64,000 nt of DNA from the NCBI RefSeq assembly GCF_036323475.1, contig NZ_AP028934.1, forward strand, positions 372,001-436,000, given 5' to 3'. This DNA is from Solobacterium moorei. GTDB lineage: Bacteria > Bacillota_I > Bacilli_A > Erysipelotrichales > Erysipelotrichaceae. Positions 45,400 to 53,936 of the stretch are shown in pieces. The notes beneath the pieces are model-generated. The model was not told the DNA's origin. It saw only the letters and a list, made by a program, of their open reading frames with translations, and did not search any database. The first letter of the stretch is position 1. The number at the start of each line of letters is the position of its first letter. The position numbers and the translations under genes are program-made.

Positions 45400-45965
45400 T
45401 GATGGTTGCGGTAGGTAAAATAATAACTGTACCAAGAAGGATGGTGTCAAAAGTGAAGATACTGTAATATCCCAGTGAAGATGGTTTGCTCAACCTGCTG
45501 GGGTATCTGGAATGAAGCTCGGGGCTAAGAGAAAGGATACTTTCTTACGGCTGGCTGCATCGAAGTAGTAATACTAGATGAAGGGTGCAATTCCTGAAAG
45601 TAACAGATGGCACACATCATTGTGCAATATAGTCCAGAATACATATCGGTGGAAGAATAGAGGGTTACTTGAATAAAGTGCCTGAATCTTAGTTAGGTAT
45701 ATATTGGCATTATATATAAACCTAAGAATAGCCAATAATCCACTCTGTCGTGAAGCGAAGAAATTCGTGTATAAGATATGGAAGAAGATTCTCTTAATAG
45801 CCTAGAGACAGGTTCTGAGTCAGAAAAAGGAAGATCACAGAACAAATGCTGAAGAGTTGGGTGAAAAGTGTGGGTAATCAATCCCACCAGAGCTTCGTGA
45901 TGAAAGTCTAGGGAAGAGATGCAGGGAATTGCTAACCTTGCACAGCCTCTTTTCTCTCTGTAGGA
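45400..45965 (+). ncRNA. Candidate large structured non-coding RNA
   Basis: There is no sizeable open frame, yet the DNA is richer in G and in compensating helices than its surroundings. Examples: ATATCCCAG/CTGGGGTAT (45467-45475 with 45498-45506) enclosing GGTT/AACC; GAAAG/CTTTC near 45530; GCACA/TGTGC (45610-45625); TTAGGTATATA/TATATAAACCTAA near 45693-45725; GTTCTG/CAGAAC near 45810-45844; GTGGG/CCCAC (45870-45887); and GCAGG/CCTTGC near 45921-45941. Strand is a guess. It lacks a group II domain V, RNase P or tmRNA signatures. Compare with ROOL, GOLLD, OLE and similar giant RNAs. Confidence 0.45.
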
Positions 45966-46113
45966 TAACAATATTTTTGCAATGATGATGTAGGGTGAAT
46001 AAAAGCCCATTACAGTGTTTTCACTTTTAGCATCACATTGGTATTTACATGCATGTCAAAGGATGGTATATTGATGTACCATCTTTATGGAATATATTGG
46101 AGGTGATGGAGTT

Positions 46114-46374
46114 ATGAATTATCCTATCGTTAGTTTAAGTGCTACTGGTGATAATATTCGTCGCTTGCTAAAAGAACATAAAGTGAAGACCAGTGAGCTA
46201 GCAGATTACCTTGGTTTTTCAGACGTACAGGCAGTTTACAAGTGGGAACGTGGAGAATGTTTACCAACATTAGAAAACTGTTTTGCGCTAAGTAAATATT
46301 TGCATGTACAAGTAGAAGACATCTTGGTTTGCATGGACGAGATGCCTTCTTTATTTTTGCCTTTGGGTATATAA
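46114..46374 (+). CDS. XRE-family helix-turn-helix regulator
   Basis: This 86-residue protein is almost entirely an XRE-type helix-turn-helix: IRRLLKEHKVKTSELADYLGF then VQAVYKWERGECLPTLENC (residues about 14-55). The start is taken at 46114, behind GGAGGTGATGGAG; an in-frame ATG at 46087 lies before that site. It may regulate the Sel1-repeat gene 45 bases downstream (inference). Confidence 0.85.
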   Translation: MNYPIVSLSATGDNIRRLLKEHKVKTSELADYLGFSDVQAVYKWERGECLPTLENCFALSKYLHVQVEDILVCMDEMPSLFLPLGI

Positions 46375-46419
46375 TTTGGAAAAGAATGTTCATTACTACT
46401 TGGACAGGGAGATTAAAAT

Positions 46420-47043
46420 ATGAAAATTGAATTTGAGAATGAGAATAAAGTAGCTCTTGAAGATTTTAATGGAGACTATTTTAATTCGATGGGTGCTGAT
46501 TTTTATCGCGATGGAAATTATAAAACTGCTATTGAATACTATCGTATTGCGGCGTCGATGGGTAATGTTCAATCACTAGCGAATCTTGGATATTGTTACT
46601 ACTATGGTAGAGGTTGTGAGAAGGATCTTAAACTTGCGTTTGCGTATTTTAAGATGGCTGCACGCTTTAAGAATACAGATGCTTTATATAAGTTAAGCAC
46701 GATGTATGAACATGGCAAGGGCGTAAAGAAAAATGATGAGATTGCGGAATACTATCTAATGACTGCTTTCCATTCTCTAAATGAATTGCCAGAAGTTGCT
46801 AGATTAGATTATCCAAGTGTATTGTTTGCGATGGGTAAGAGATTCTTAACAATTGGTGAAGAGGAAGGCGATTATGAAGTTGCGTATACTCTTTTGAGAG
46901 GTGCACAAGAAGGCTATGAATTCCAAATCAATCAGGGCTGTCACTATTATGAAAAGATGCTAGCAGAGGTTGAGGAGATATTGCAGAGAGAATGTTTTGA
47001 TCCTTATAGGGATGAAGATGAGGATGAACCATTTTTAAACTAA
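46420..47043 (+). CDS. Sel1-repeat (TPR-like) protein
   Basis: This 207-residue protein has at least three Sel1-type repeats of about 36 residues, such as AIEYYRIAASMGNVQSLANLGYCYYYGRGCEKD and LAFAYFKMAARFKNTDALYKLSTMYEHGKGVKKN. Such repeats bind other proteins. No signal peptide is seen, so it is cytoplasmic. The C-terminus is strongly acidic (DEDEDEP). A peptidase-like gene begins one base after its stop. Confidence 0.85.
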   Translation: MKIEFENENKVALEDFNGDYFNSMGADFYRDGNYKTAIEYYRIAASMGNVQSLANLGYCYYYGRGCEKDLKLAFAYFKMAARFKNTDALYKLSTMYEHGKGVKKNDEIAEYYLMTAFHSLNELPEVARLDYPSVLFAMGKRFLTIGEEEGDYEVAYTLLRGAQEGYEFQINQGCHYYEKMLAEVEEILQRECFDPYRDEDEDEPFLN

Positions 47044-47044
47044 T

Positions 47045-47737
47045 ATGAGATATTATTTATGCAGTAGTTTAGTTGATTATTCAAAGATGGAACTTCACAA
47101 TGAATATCATTGGGTTGAAGATCTGGTAAAGCATGTTCATTTTCCATGCCACGTATTACTTGTTGCGTCTTCACCTGATGATATCGAAAAGACAAGACAC
47201 TATGCACAAGAAATTGTGGATGTCATGGATAAACATGGTTTATGCTTATCGGGGTTTGATATCTTAGATCGTAGTAGTGCAAAGCGTATAAAAGAGCTTA
47301 TTAATAAGGCAGATATGATTATCGCAATGGGTGGCCATGTTCCGACACAGAATACTTTCTTCCAAGAGATTGATTTGAAGAAACATCTTCAAGACTTTAA
47401 TGGAATTTGGATTGGTAGTTCTGCTGGCAGTATGAATAGTGCTACGCTTGTCTATGCCCAACCAGAACTAGAAGGTGAAGTAATTGATCCAACATACAAG
47501 CGATTTGTGCGTGGATTAGGATTAACAAAGAAGATCATTCTTCCTCACTATTCTTCTTGGAAGAATGATGTAGTGGATGGCTTTCGACTTCTAGAGGATG
47601 TTACCTATCCTGATAGCCGAGGATATGTGTTCTATCTAATGGAAGATGGCAGTTATGTACTTGGTGATACAGAAGAGAAGATAGAAGAAGTTGTTGGTGA
47701 ATACTATATTCTTCGTGATGGGGTAATGATTCAGTAA
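47045..47737 (+). CDS. S51-like peptidase (type 1 glutamine amidotransferase-like)
   Basis: This 230-residue protein resembles the S51 dipeptidase E/cyanophycinase fold: AMGGHVPTQNTFF near residue 97 and the nucleophile elbow GSSAGSMN near 130, with Ser in place of the amidotransferase Cys. A LPHYSSW segment near 177 may supply the His. It could cleave acidic dipeptides; substrate unknown. It abuts the Sel1 gene, so they form an operon ended by a shared bidirectional terminator. Confidence 0.8.
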   Translation: MRYYLCSSLVDYSKMELHNEYHWVEDLVKHVHFPCHVLLVASSPDDIEKTRHYAQEIVDVMDKHGLCLSGFDILDRSSAKRIKELINKADMIIAMGGHVPTQNTFFQEIDLKKHLQDFNGIWIGSSAGSMNSATLVYAQPELEGEVIDPTYKRFVRGLGLTKKIILPHYSSWKNDVVDGFRLLEDVTYPDSRGYVFYLMEDGSYVLGDTEEKIEEVVGEYYILRDGVMIQ

Positions 47738-47750
47738 TATATACAAAATG

Positions 47751-47782
47751 AAATGGTATCCGGTGTGTTGGATACCATTTTT
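47751..47782. terminator. Bidirectional terminator
   Basis: AATGGTATCC pairs with GGATACCATT, flanked by A-rich and T-rich runs. It serves the converging S51-like and phosphoesterase genes. Confidence 0.85.
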
Positions 47783-47786
47783 ACAA

Positions 47787-48434
47787 TTAGAATTTTGTGA
47801 CAAAGTATGGATATAGGAATGACTTCTCTGTGTGTTCAGAAGGTTCTACTTCGATGATTGTCTTTTGGTAACCGTTGACAATCTTTGTGCCACTTTCGTG
47901 TATAAGTTCTCTTTGAAACTGTCCATACTCTTGGTGTACATGTCCATGTACCATGTATGCAGGTTTATACTTATCAAGTAATTCGTTAAAGCATGCATAT
48001 CCTGTATGTGGCAGATCATCTAGGTCGCCATAGCCTTCAGCAGGTGCGTGTGTCACGAGAATATCGACTCCCTTGGAAATCCAAAGGCTTGGCTTGAGTT
48101 TGTTGATGCGTTTTTGCATCTGGGCTTCGGTATACATGAATGGAGAATCGTTATATTTCATACATCCTCCAAGTCCTGCAATGCGTAATCCTTTGTATTC
48201 GTATACACGACCATCTATATCGACACATCCTTCTGGCGCATGTCGTAAGTACGCTGTATCGTGGTTGCCATGGACGTAGAAGAGCGGTTTACTTGCGACT
48301 GTCACAAGGAATTCAAGGTATCTTGCTGGTAAATCTCCACAGGAGATAATCAGGTCGATATCTTTTAATTTATTTGGTGTGTAGTAATCATATAGATAGG
48401 GATCTATCTGATCGCTAATGACTAGTATCTTCAT
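47787..48434 (-). CDS. Calcineurin-like metallophosphoesterase
   Basis: The 215-residue protein has the two-metal phosphoesterase motifs: ISDQID near the start (Gln-Ile in place of the usual Asp-His order is unusual), SCGDL near 32, HGNHD near 57, THAP near 128 and HGHVHQ near 163. Substrate is unknown. Its start overlaps the end of the BMP-like gene by 20 bases, so the two are co-expressed. Confidence 0.85.
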   Translation of the reverse strand: MKILVISDQIDPYLYDYYTPNKLKDIDLIISCGDLPARYLEFLVTVASKPLFYVHGNHDTAYLRHAPEGCVDIDGRVYEYKGLRIAGLGGCMKYNDSPFMYTEAQMQKRINKLKPSLWISKGVDILVTHAPAEGYGDLDDLPHTGYACFNELLDKYKPAYMVHGHVHQEYGQFQRELIHESGTKIVNGYQKTIIEVEPSEHTEKSFLYPYFVTKF

Positions 48435-50211
48435 CTGTTGTTTTAATCTCCGTCAATTCATCTCGTGGGATATTATTAGAAGAAAGCTCTCCAACAATAT
48501 TATTGTTTAACCAGTTAATTCGAATAATATCCAATGGTTGTAAGGTGCTATCTGCTTCAATGATTTGTTTACCGGTACGGGTTTCAATTGGACCGGTAAA
48601 TGGAACAATTGTACCTTCTTTGATTGCGGTAATAAAGTGATTCATACTACGCAAGATTGTAGTTGATGTGGATGATGGTAGGTATAGTTCTTCTGCACCT
48701 GATGATAAGCCTAACCAATAGCTTTGTTCACTGATTTCCTTGTGTGTCAAAATATCCTGTACAAGTAAATCATAGAAGAGTGACCAGTTGTAAATTGGTG
48801 CTGCTAGACATTCTTCTTGTGCTTCTTCGAATCGGTATAAACCCGGTTTATGTGTTGTGGAACGATTATCCATGATAATCGCATTCTGGCATGGTTCTTT
48901 TAAGATATGTACTTTTGCGTCTGGGGAGGTCCATGATACGCCAAGTGCGAATGCATTGAGTTCAATCACAGATACTTCATTATCATAGGGTAAATAGCCA
49001 ATGAGACGCTGATCATGTACCATGCCTGCTAAGATACCCATTAGGAAGAATAACTCATAGCTACGTAATGCATAGGTATTGATAATATGTGATACAAGGG
49101 GAGTACAATGATTCATGAACTTATGATCAGGATAGTCTGTAGCAGCCTTTAATGTATCTTTTAATAAGAGTGGGCTTGTAGTGATAATCCATTCATGGTC
49201 TTGACACGCTTGCTGGATGATCTTCTCAGTTGTTTTTGTGTCTGAACAACCTGTATAGGCAGTGGTATTAAGGACACCTTCGTAGCGGTTGTTCAGATAG
49301 GTCCTTCCACTTTCGATTACGGCTGTCTGTAAATCATTTAAATCATCAGCCGGATAGAGGAAGGCCATCGTTAGGGGGTTGCGTTCGGAATAGTATTGTT
49401 TACGGAAGTTGAGTAGGGAAAGGATGGATTGTGACTTTGCCTTGTACTCAAGACTTACGTTACTTTCACTACGATTGAATTCCTTTAAGATACGTTCAAT
49501 ACGATGACGTAGGATGATACGATTCTTATCTAGCAAACTATCAAAGGTAAAGATCGATAAGTAGATTAAGAATGCATCAGAGATATTAAAGGATGGCTGG
49601 TTTTGTGTAATGTCCTTTGTGACAAGTTCAAAACGATAGAAGGCACCTTGGAAAGTATGGATAAGATCCTGTGGCCATTTGGTTTCTAGGTTTTGTCCTA
49701 ACATATCTGCGAGAAGTTGGTAACTTCCGGGAATTGTGAAGTATGGTGTATATAAATTTGTGACTTTCTGGAATCTTAAAAATTCTTCGTACACCTGCAT
49801 TTCTTGTGAATCATTATGGACAGGCATGATACGGGTAATCTCTGCCATGATGGAAGGCGCTTGTAAGTACTTCAGTACGGATACGCGTTTATTTCCTTCC
49901 TTGACAAAGAATGCATGCATGTATTCATAAACTTGAATTGGTTCACGGATTCCTTCTTCAATCTGTGCAGTATATAGTCTAGACCACTTTGCGGCAAACT
50001 CGGTATCTTCATCTAAAGTTGGCATCCAATTTTCGGTAAAGGATGTAGCTCTTGAGGAAGTGACTGTACCTACCACTAGGTCTAAAGGAATTTCTAAGAT
50101 GCCTACATATACCTTGGGTAGATCGCTGAAAATACTGTTGTTTAAAACTGCTAATGTTTCTTCGTCGGCTTTGCCTTTTTTACGAGCTAATGTGTATTCA
50201 GAAAGTGACAT
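48415..50211 (-). CDS. ParB-like/BMP-family fusion protein
   Basis: The 598-residue protein has an N-terminal ParB/sulfiredoxin-like segment (PIQVYEYMHAFFVKEGNKR near residue 90, like the family's 'dGnHR' text). The second half (about 290-600) resembles the BMP/Med substrate-binding fold (MAFLYPADDLNDLQTAV; FLMGILAGMVHDQRLIGYLP). There is no signal peptide or lipobox, so it is cytoplasmic and perhaps regulatory rather than a transporter component. The ATG at 50211 is 8 bases behind GGAG; an upstream ATG at 50220 overlaps that site. It is co-transcribed with the phosphoesterase. Confidence 0.75.
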   Translation of the reverse strand: MSLSEYTLARKKGKADEETLAVLNNSIFSDLPKVYVGILEIPLDLVVGTVTSSRATSFTENWMPTLDEDTEFAAKWSRLYTAQIEEGIREPIQVYEYMHAFFVKEGNKRVSVLKYLQAPSIMAEITRIMPVHNDSQEMQVYEEFLRFQKVTNLYTPYFTIPGSYQLLADMLGQNLETKWPQDLIHTFQGAFYRFELVTKDITQNQPSFNISDAFLIYLSIFTFDSLLDKNRIILRHRIERILKEFNRSESNVSLEYKAKSQSILSLLNFRKQYYSERNPLTMAFLYPADDLNDLQTAVIESGRTYLNNRYEGVLNTTAYTGCSDTKTTEKIIQQACQDHEWIITTSPLLLKDTLKAATDYPDHKFMNHCTPLVSHIINTYALRSYELFFLMGILAGMVHDQRLIGYLPYDNEVSVIELNAFALGVSWTSPDAKVHILKEPCQNAIIMDNRSTTHKPGLYRFEEAQEECLAAPIYNWSLFYDLLVQDILTHKEISEQSYWLGLSSGAEELYLPSSTSTTILRSMNHFITAIKEGTIVPFTGPIETRTGKQIIEADSTLQPLDIIRINWLNNNIVGELSSNNIPRDELTEIKTTDEDTSH

Positions 50212-50307
50212 AAGTATCATCTCCTAGCGGTACTATTATACTTGAATATGCGGCTATGGTCTAATTGCGAACACTTGATATATAATCACAAGGGAGGGAA
50301 GTAAACT

Positions 50308-50805
50308 ATGGTTGAATTCGTTAAATATACATCCATATTAGGAAATATCACGATTGCAATAGAAGCTGATACTCTCATCGGTTTATGGTTTGATGGTCAA
50401 AAATATGATAGAGCGGATATGCAGGGAGAATTTTCTACTTCTATTTCTACGATGGCTAGAAAAACAATAAAGTGGCTCGATGAATATTTTTCTGGTAAAA
50501 ATCCAGAAATGACTCTGAAGATTTCTCCTAAGGGAACTGTGTTCCAGCAAGCTGTGTGGGAATGCTTGTTAGCAATTCCATACGGAGAAACAAGAAGTTA
50601 TAGTGATATAAAAGAACTTGTTTGTAGGAAGTTAGGAAAAACATCCATGTCAAACCAAGCAATCGGAACAGCCGTTGGTCATAATCCAATCTCGATTATT
50701 ATTCCATGTCACCGCGTGATTGGAAAAGATGGTAGTCTTCATGGATACGCAGGTGGTTTAGAGAGGAAGCGTTGGTTATTACAACACGAAAAAACGGCTG
50801 AATAA
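50308..50805 (+). CDS. ogt: Methylated-DNA-protein cysteine methyltransferase
   Basis: This 165-residue suicide enzyme removes alkyl groups from O6-alkylguanine. The acceptor Cys sits in IIIPCHRVIG near residue 130, and the helix-turn-helix region (GETRSYSDI) and C-terminal GYAGGLERKRWLLQHE are typical. GGGAGGGAAG precedes the start. It stands alone, 52 bases before a CDF exporter gene. Confidence 0.93.
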   Translation: MVEFVKYTSILGNITIAIEADTLIGLWFDGQKYDRADMQGEFSTSISTMARKTIKWLDEYFSGKNPEMTLKISPKGTVFQQAVWECLLAIPYGETRSYSDIKELVCRKLGKTSMSNQAIGTAVGHNPISIIIPCHRVIGKDGSLHGYAGGLERKRWLLQHEKTAE

Positions 50806-50857
50806 TCAGAACATATTTTGAAAATGATGTTAGAATAACTACATTCGAGGTGAGAAT

Positions 50858-51958
50858 ATGGATCGTAATCAAGAGATTGTTCGTACAAGTATTTTAGGAA
50901 TTATAGTAAATGTAATGCTAGCAGGTTTTAAGGTTATGGTTGGATTGTTGTCTGGTTCTATCGCAATCATATTGGATGCGGTGAATAATGTATCAGATGC
51001 CTTTTCATCCATTATTACTATCATCAGTACAAAACTAGCTGCTAAAAAACCAGATCATAAGCATCCGTATGGATATGGCAGAATTGAATACCTCAGTGCA
51101 TTAGTAATTTCTTTGATCATTGTATATGCTGGTATCACGTCATTTATAGAGTCAATCAAGAGTATCTTAGAACCAAGTACACCAGAGTATACAACAGTTG
51201 GATTAGTTATTATTTTTGTGGCTGTATTAGCTAAATTCTTTATGGGCATGTATGTGAAGAAGACAGGAGAGAGATTGAACTCTGGTTCACTGATTGCCTC
51301 TGGTGAAGATAGTCGTATGGACTCCATTATTTCTGCAAGTACACTTGTTGCGGCATTGTTATTTATTGTTACGAATATCGATATTAGTTCATATCTTGCG
51401 GTTGTTATATCTATTATGATTATCAAAGCAGGTTATGAGATTGCGGCCTCTACGATATCCTCTATTTTAGGAGAACGTGCAGATAAGGAACTAACAAGTA
51501 AAATTAAAAAGATTGTCATGACGTTTGAAGAAGTTCATGGTGTATATGATTTATTCTTAAGTAATTATGGCCCAAATAAGAACCTAGCATCACTGCATAT
51601 TGAAGTGGATGATACGATGACTGCAGATGAGATTGATGAACTACAACGTAGAATCGAAGACAAGGTTTTTGATGAAACGCATGTATTCGTGACGGGTGTT
51701 AGTGTGTATGCATACAATACGAAGGATGATGATGCGAAACGCATCTATAAGGACATCCGTAGGATTGTTACATCTTTTGAGCATGTAATTCAGATGCATG
51801 GCTTTTTTGTGCAGGGGAATGAAATACGTTTTGATATTGTCATTGACTTTAATTGTGATGATCGTGAAGCACTATATCAACACATTGTTCAGGATATACA
51901 GGAACGTTATCCAGATTACCAGTTCACGACAACTTTAGATAGCGACATCAGTGATTGA
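50858..51958 (+). CDS. Cation diffusion facilitator exporter
   Basis: This 366-residue protein has six predicted membrane segments. The metal-site text includes LDAVNNVSDAFSS near residue 40 (N-x(3)-D), DHKHPYGYGRIEY near 68 and ASGEDSRMDSIIS near 147 (D-x(3)-D). The C-terminal cytoplasmic domain is longer than usual, with two ferredoxin-like repeats (about 210-285 and 290-360). It should export Zn(II), Fe(II), Mn(II) or similar against protons. A terminator hairpin overlaps its last codons. Confidence 0.88.
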   Translation: MDRNQEIVRTSILGIIVNVMLAGFKVMVGLLSGSIAIILDAVNNVSDAFSSIITIISTKLAAKKPDHKHPYGYGRIEYLSALVISLIIVYAGITSFIESIKSILEPSTPEYTTVGLVIIFVAVLAKFFMGMYVKKTGERLNSGSLIASGEDSRMDSIISASTLVAALLFIVTNIDISSYLAVVISIMIIKAGYEIAASTISSILGERADKELTSKIKKIVMTFEEVHGVYDLFLSNYGPNKNLASLHIEVDDTMTADEIDELQRRIEDKVFDETHVFVTGVSVYAYNTKDDDAKRIYKDIRRIVTSFEHVIQMHGFFVQGNEIRFDIVIDFNCDDREALYQHIVQDIQERYPDYQFTTTLDSDISD

Positions 51959-51970
51959 TGTCGTTATTTT
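51942..51970 (+). terminator. Terminator overlapping the CDF stop codon
   Basis: GCGACATCA pairs with TGATGTCGT, followed by TATTTT. The stop codon is inside the hairpin. Almost the same hairpin occurs at 52363. Confidence 0.75.
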
Positions 51971-52061
51971 CTGTGCCTAATTTATGAAAGCTATGTAAAA
52001 TGACCGCATATCATTTTGCATTATTTAGAATAGGACACATTGTCGAAAGGAGTTAAATGAT

Positions 52062-52322
52062 ATGAAAAAGAAAATCAATACGATTGTAGGATCAATTGGA
52101 GCATTTGTTGGAATCTTCGTTTTCATCACTTATATCCCACAGATTATTGCAAATTTAAATGGTATAAAGGGGCAACCGCAACAGCCACTTACAGCAGCTG
52201 TTTCATGTTTGATTTGGGTTATTTATGGTTGGACTAAGGAGCCAAAGAAGGACTATATCTTAATTATTCCAAATACATTTGGGGTTGTGTTAGGATTCTT
52301 AACATTCATAACGGCTCTATAA
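52062..52322 (+). CDS. SemiSWEET-type sugar transporter
   Basis: This 86-residue protein has three membrane segments and SemiSWEET features: the PQ motif in YIPQI near residue 25, CLIWVIYGW near 50 and IPNTFGVVLG near 70. Two copies form a channel for sugar, often sucrose or glucose. GAAAGGAG precedes the start. It is bracketed by two near-identical terminators. Confidence 0.85.
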   Translation: MKKKINTIVGSIGAFVGIFVFITYIPQIIANLNGIKGQPQQPLTAAVSCLIWVIYGWTKEPKKDYILIIPNTFGVVLGFLTFITAL

Positions 52323-52362
52323 TAGGTATTATCCAGCGTATAAAATTTATACAACGTTATAG

Positions 52363-52390
52363 AACGACATCAGTGATTGATGTTGTTTTT
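52363..52390 (+). terminator. Terminator of the SemiSWEET gene
   Basis: AACGACATCA pairs with TGATGTTGTT, followed by TTTT. It differs from the hairpin at 51942 by only two bases over 21. Confidence 0.8.
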
Positions 52391-52467
52391 AAATGATCAT
52401 ATGACTTAGGGTGGTAGCCTAATTATTTTTTTCATATTACAATAGTATCGATAGATAGGTGGTAATT

Positions 52468-53496
52468 ATGAAAATATTGAGTATTGCCGTACCATGTTAT
52501 AACTCTCAGGACTACATGGAGCACTGTGTAGAGACGTTATTAACAGGTGGTAAAAAAGTAGAAATTATTATCGTAGATGATGGTTCAAAGGATGGTACAG
52601 CTGAGATTGCTGATCGTCTTGCGGAAAAATATCCAACAATTATCAAAGCTGTACATCAAGAAAATGGTGGGCATGGCGAAGCAGTCAATACAGGTATTAA
52701 GAATGCGACTGGTGTATTCTTCAAGGTTGTCGATAGTGATGACTGGCTTGGAGAGGAAGCGCTCGCAACTTTACTTGAGAAGCTAGAAATGTTCAGCAAC
52801 AGTGGGGAAGATGCTGTAAATGTTCCTGACTTAGTATTATGTAACTATATCTATGACAAAGTAGGTGTAAAGAATAAGAAGGTAATCAACTACAAGGGTT
52901 ATTTGCCACTCAATCGTACATTTACTTGGAAAGATGTGAAGAAGATGCCTCCAGGCAAGTATATGACCATGCATGCGTGCGTATATCGTACAGAAGTATT
53001 GCGTGAAAGTCATTTGGTATTACCTAAGCATACGTTCTATGTAGATAACATCTATGTATTCAAGCCTTTACCATATGTAAAGAAGTTGTACTACTTAGAT
53101 ATTAATCTTTACCATTACTTTATTGGTCGTGATGATCAATCTGTAAACGAAAAGGTTATGATTAAAAGGCTCGACCAACAGTTACGTGTCAATAAGATTA
53201 TGATTGATACGCTAAGTGCATATGATAAGTCTATTCCTAACTGTACGGAGTACATGTATTCCTATTTAGAGATTATCTCTGCAATCACTTCGGTTCTAGC
53301 AACATTATCTGGAACCCCAGAACATCTTGCGATGAAGGAGAACTTATGGAAGTACATGCAGGAAACAGATGAAGAAATCTATCATAAGGTTCGTTATTCC
53401 TTTGTTGGCAGAGCTGTTAACTTGCCAGGTAAGTTTGGTCAGAGTGCATTACTAACAATTTATAAACTTGCACAAAAACTATATGGATTTAACTAA
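52468..53496 (+). CDS. Glycosyltransferase family 2
   Basis: This 342-residue protein has the GT-A fold start ILSIAVPCYNSQDYMEHC, IIVDDGSKDGT near residue 38, ENGGHGEAVNTGI near 70 and the DSDDW motif (D-x-D metal site) near 92. It probably adds a sugar to a cell-surface glycan; donor and acceptor are unknown. The ATG at 52468 is preceded by TAGGTGG; an in-frame GTG at 52459 overlaps this site. No membrane segment is present. Confidence 0.88.
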   Translation: MKILSIAVPCYNSQDYMEHCVETLLTGGKKVEIIIVDDGSKDGTAEIADRLAEKYPTIIKAVHQENGGHGEAVNTGIKNATGVFFKVVDSDDWLGEEALATLLEKLEMFSNSGEDAVNVPDLVLCNYIYDKVGVKNKKVINYKGYLPLNRTFTWKDVKKMPPGKYMTMHACVYRTEVLRESHLVLPKHTFYVDNIYVFKPLPYVKKLYYLDINLYHYFIGRDDQSVNEKVMIKRLDQQLRVNKIMIDTLSAYDKSIPNCTEYMYSYLEIISAITSVLATLSGTPEHLAMKENLWKYMQETDEEIYHKVRYSFVGRAVNLPGKFGQSALLTIYKLAQKLYGFN

Positions 53497-53516
53497 GCGG
53501 ATGATTCCGCTTTTCT
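53495..53516 (+). terminator. Terminator of the glycosyltransferase gene
   Basis: AAGCGG / CCGCTTTT short hairpin starting in the stop codon. Confidence 0.6.
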
Positions 53517-53598
53517 TTGGGCAGTACACGTGCATAAGGATGGAATCAGAGTATAATAAACCACAGTTTCATTTGAAACAGATAGGAGTGTAATAAAG

Positions 53599-53838
53599 AT
53601 GGATAAGACAGCGAAAATGATTATCGAATTAGTGCCAGATGAGGTTATGCATAAGATTCCTTTCTTTGTAAGAGAACATGCGACAAAGGATACAGTGGCT
53701 AAGATTGCTAAGGAACATCCAGAGTTATATACTCAAGCACAGCAGTGTGATGAGTTACAAGGTGAACTAAAGGAACAACTCAGCAAAATCATCAACGACA
53801 TCTTCGATCAGAAGATGAAAAAACACGGATATAAATAA
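53599..53838 (+). CDS. Small helical protein, unknown function
   Basis: This 79-residue protein has no signal peptide or membrane segment. It looks fully helical, with a C-terminal coiled-coil stretch (ELQGELKEQLSKIIND, about 52-67) and a basic tail. ATAGGAGTG precedes the ATG, and a terminator follows directly, so it is a genuine single-gene unit. I do not recognise its family. Confidence 0.7.
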   Translation: MDKTAKMIIELVPDEVMHKIPFFVREHATKDTVAKIAKEHPELYTQAQQCDELQGELKEQLSKIINDIFDQKMKKHGYK

Positions 53839-53844
53839 TATCTT

Positions 53845-53866
53845 TGGGGCTGATGCCCTTTTTTCT
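53845..53866 (+). terminator. Terminator of the small helical protein gene
   Basis: GGGC-TGAT-GCCC followed by TTTTTTC. Confidence 0.65.
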
Positions 53867-53936
53867 TTGATAGAGTACAATAGTGGCAAAGATACATTAA
53901 CAAACCAACCTGTGATAAAATAAAGGCGGTGATAAT

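Noticed and set aside
45400-45965. Degraded group II intron, RNase P RNA or tmRNA
   Set aside because: No domain V hairpin, no RNase P core text (GAGGAAAGTCC, ACAGAAA) and no tmRNA tRNA-like ends were found, and no maturase remnant is nearby.
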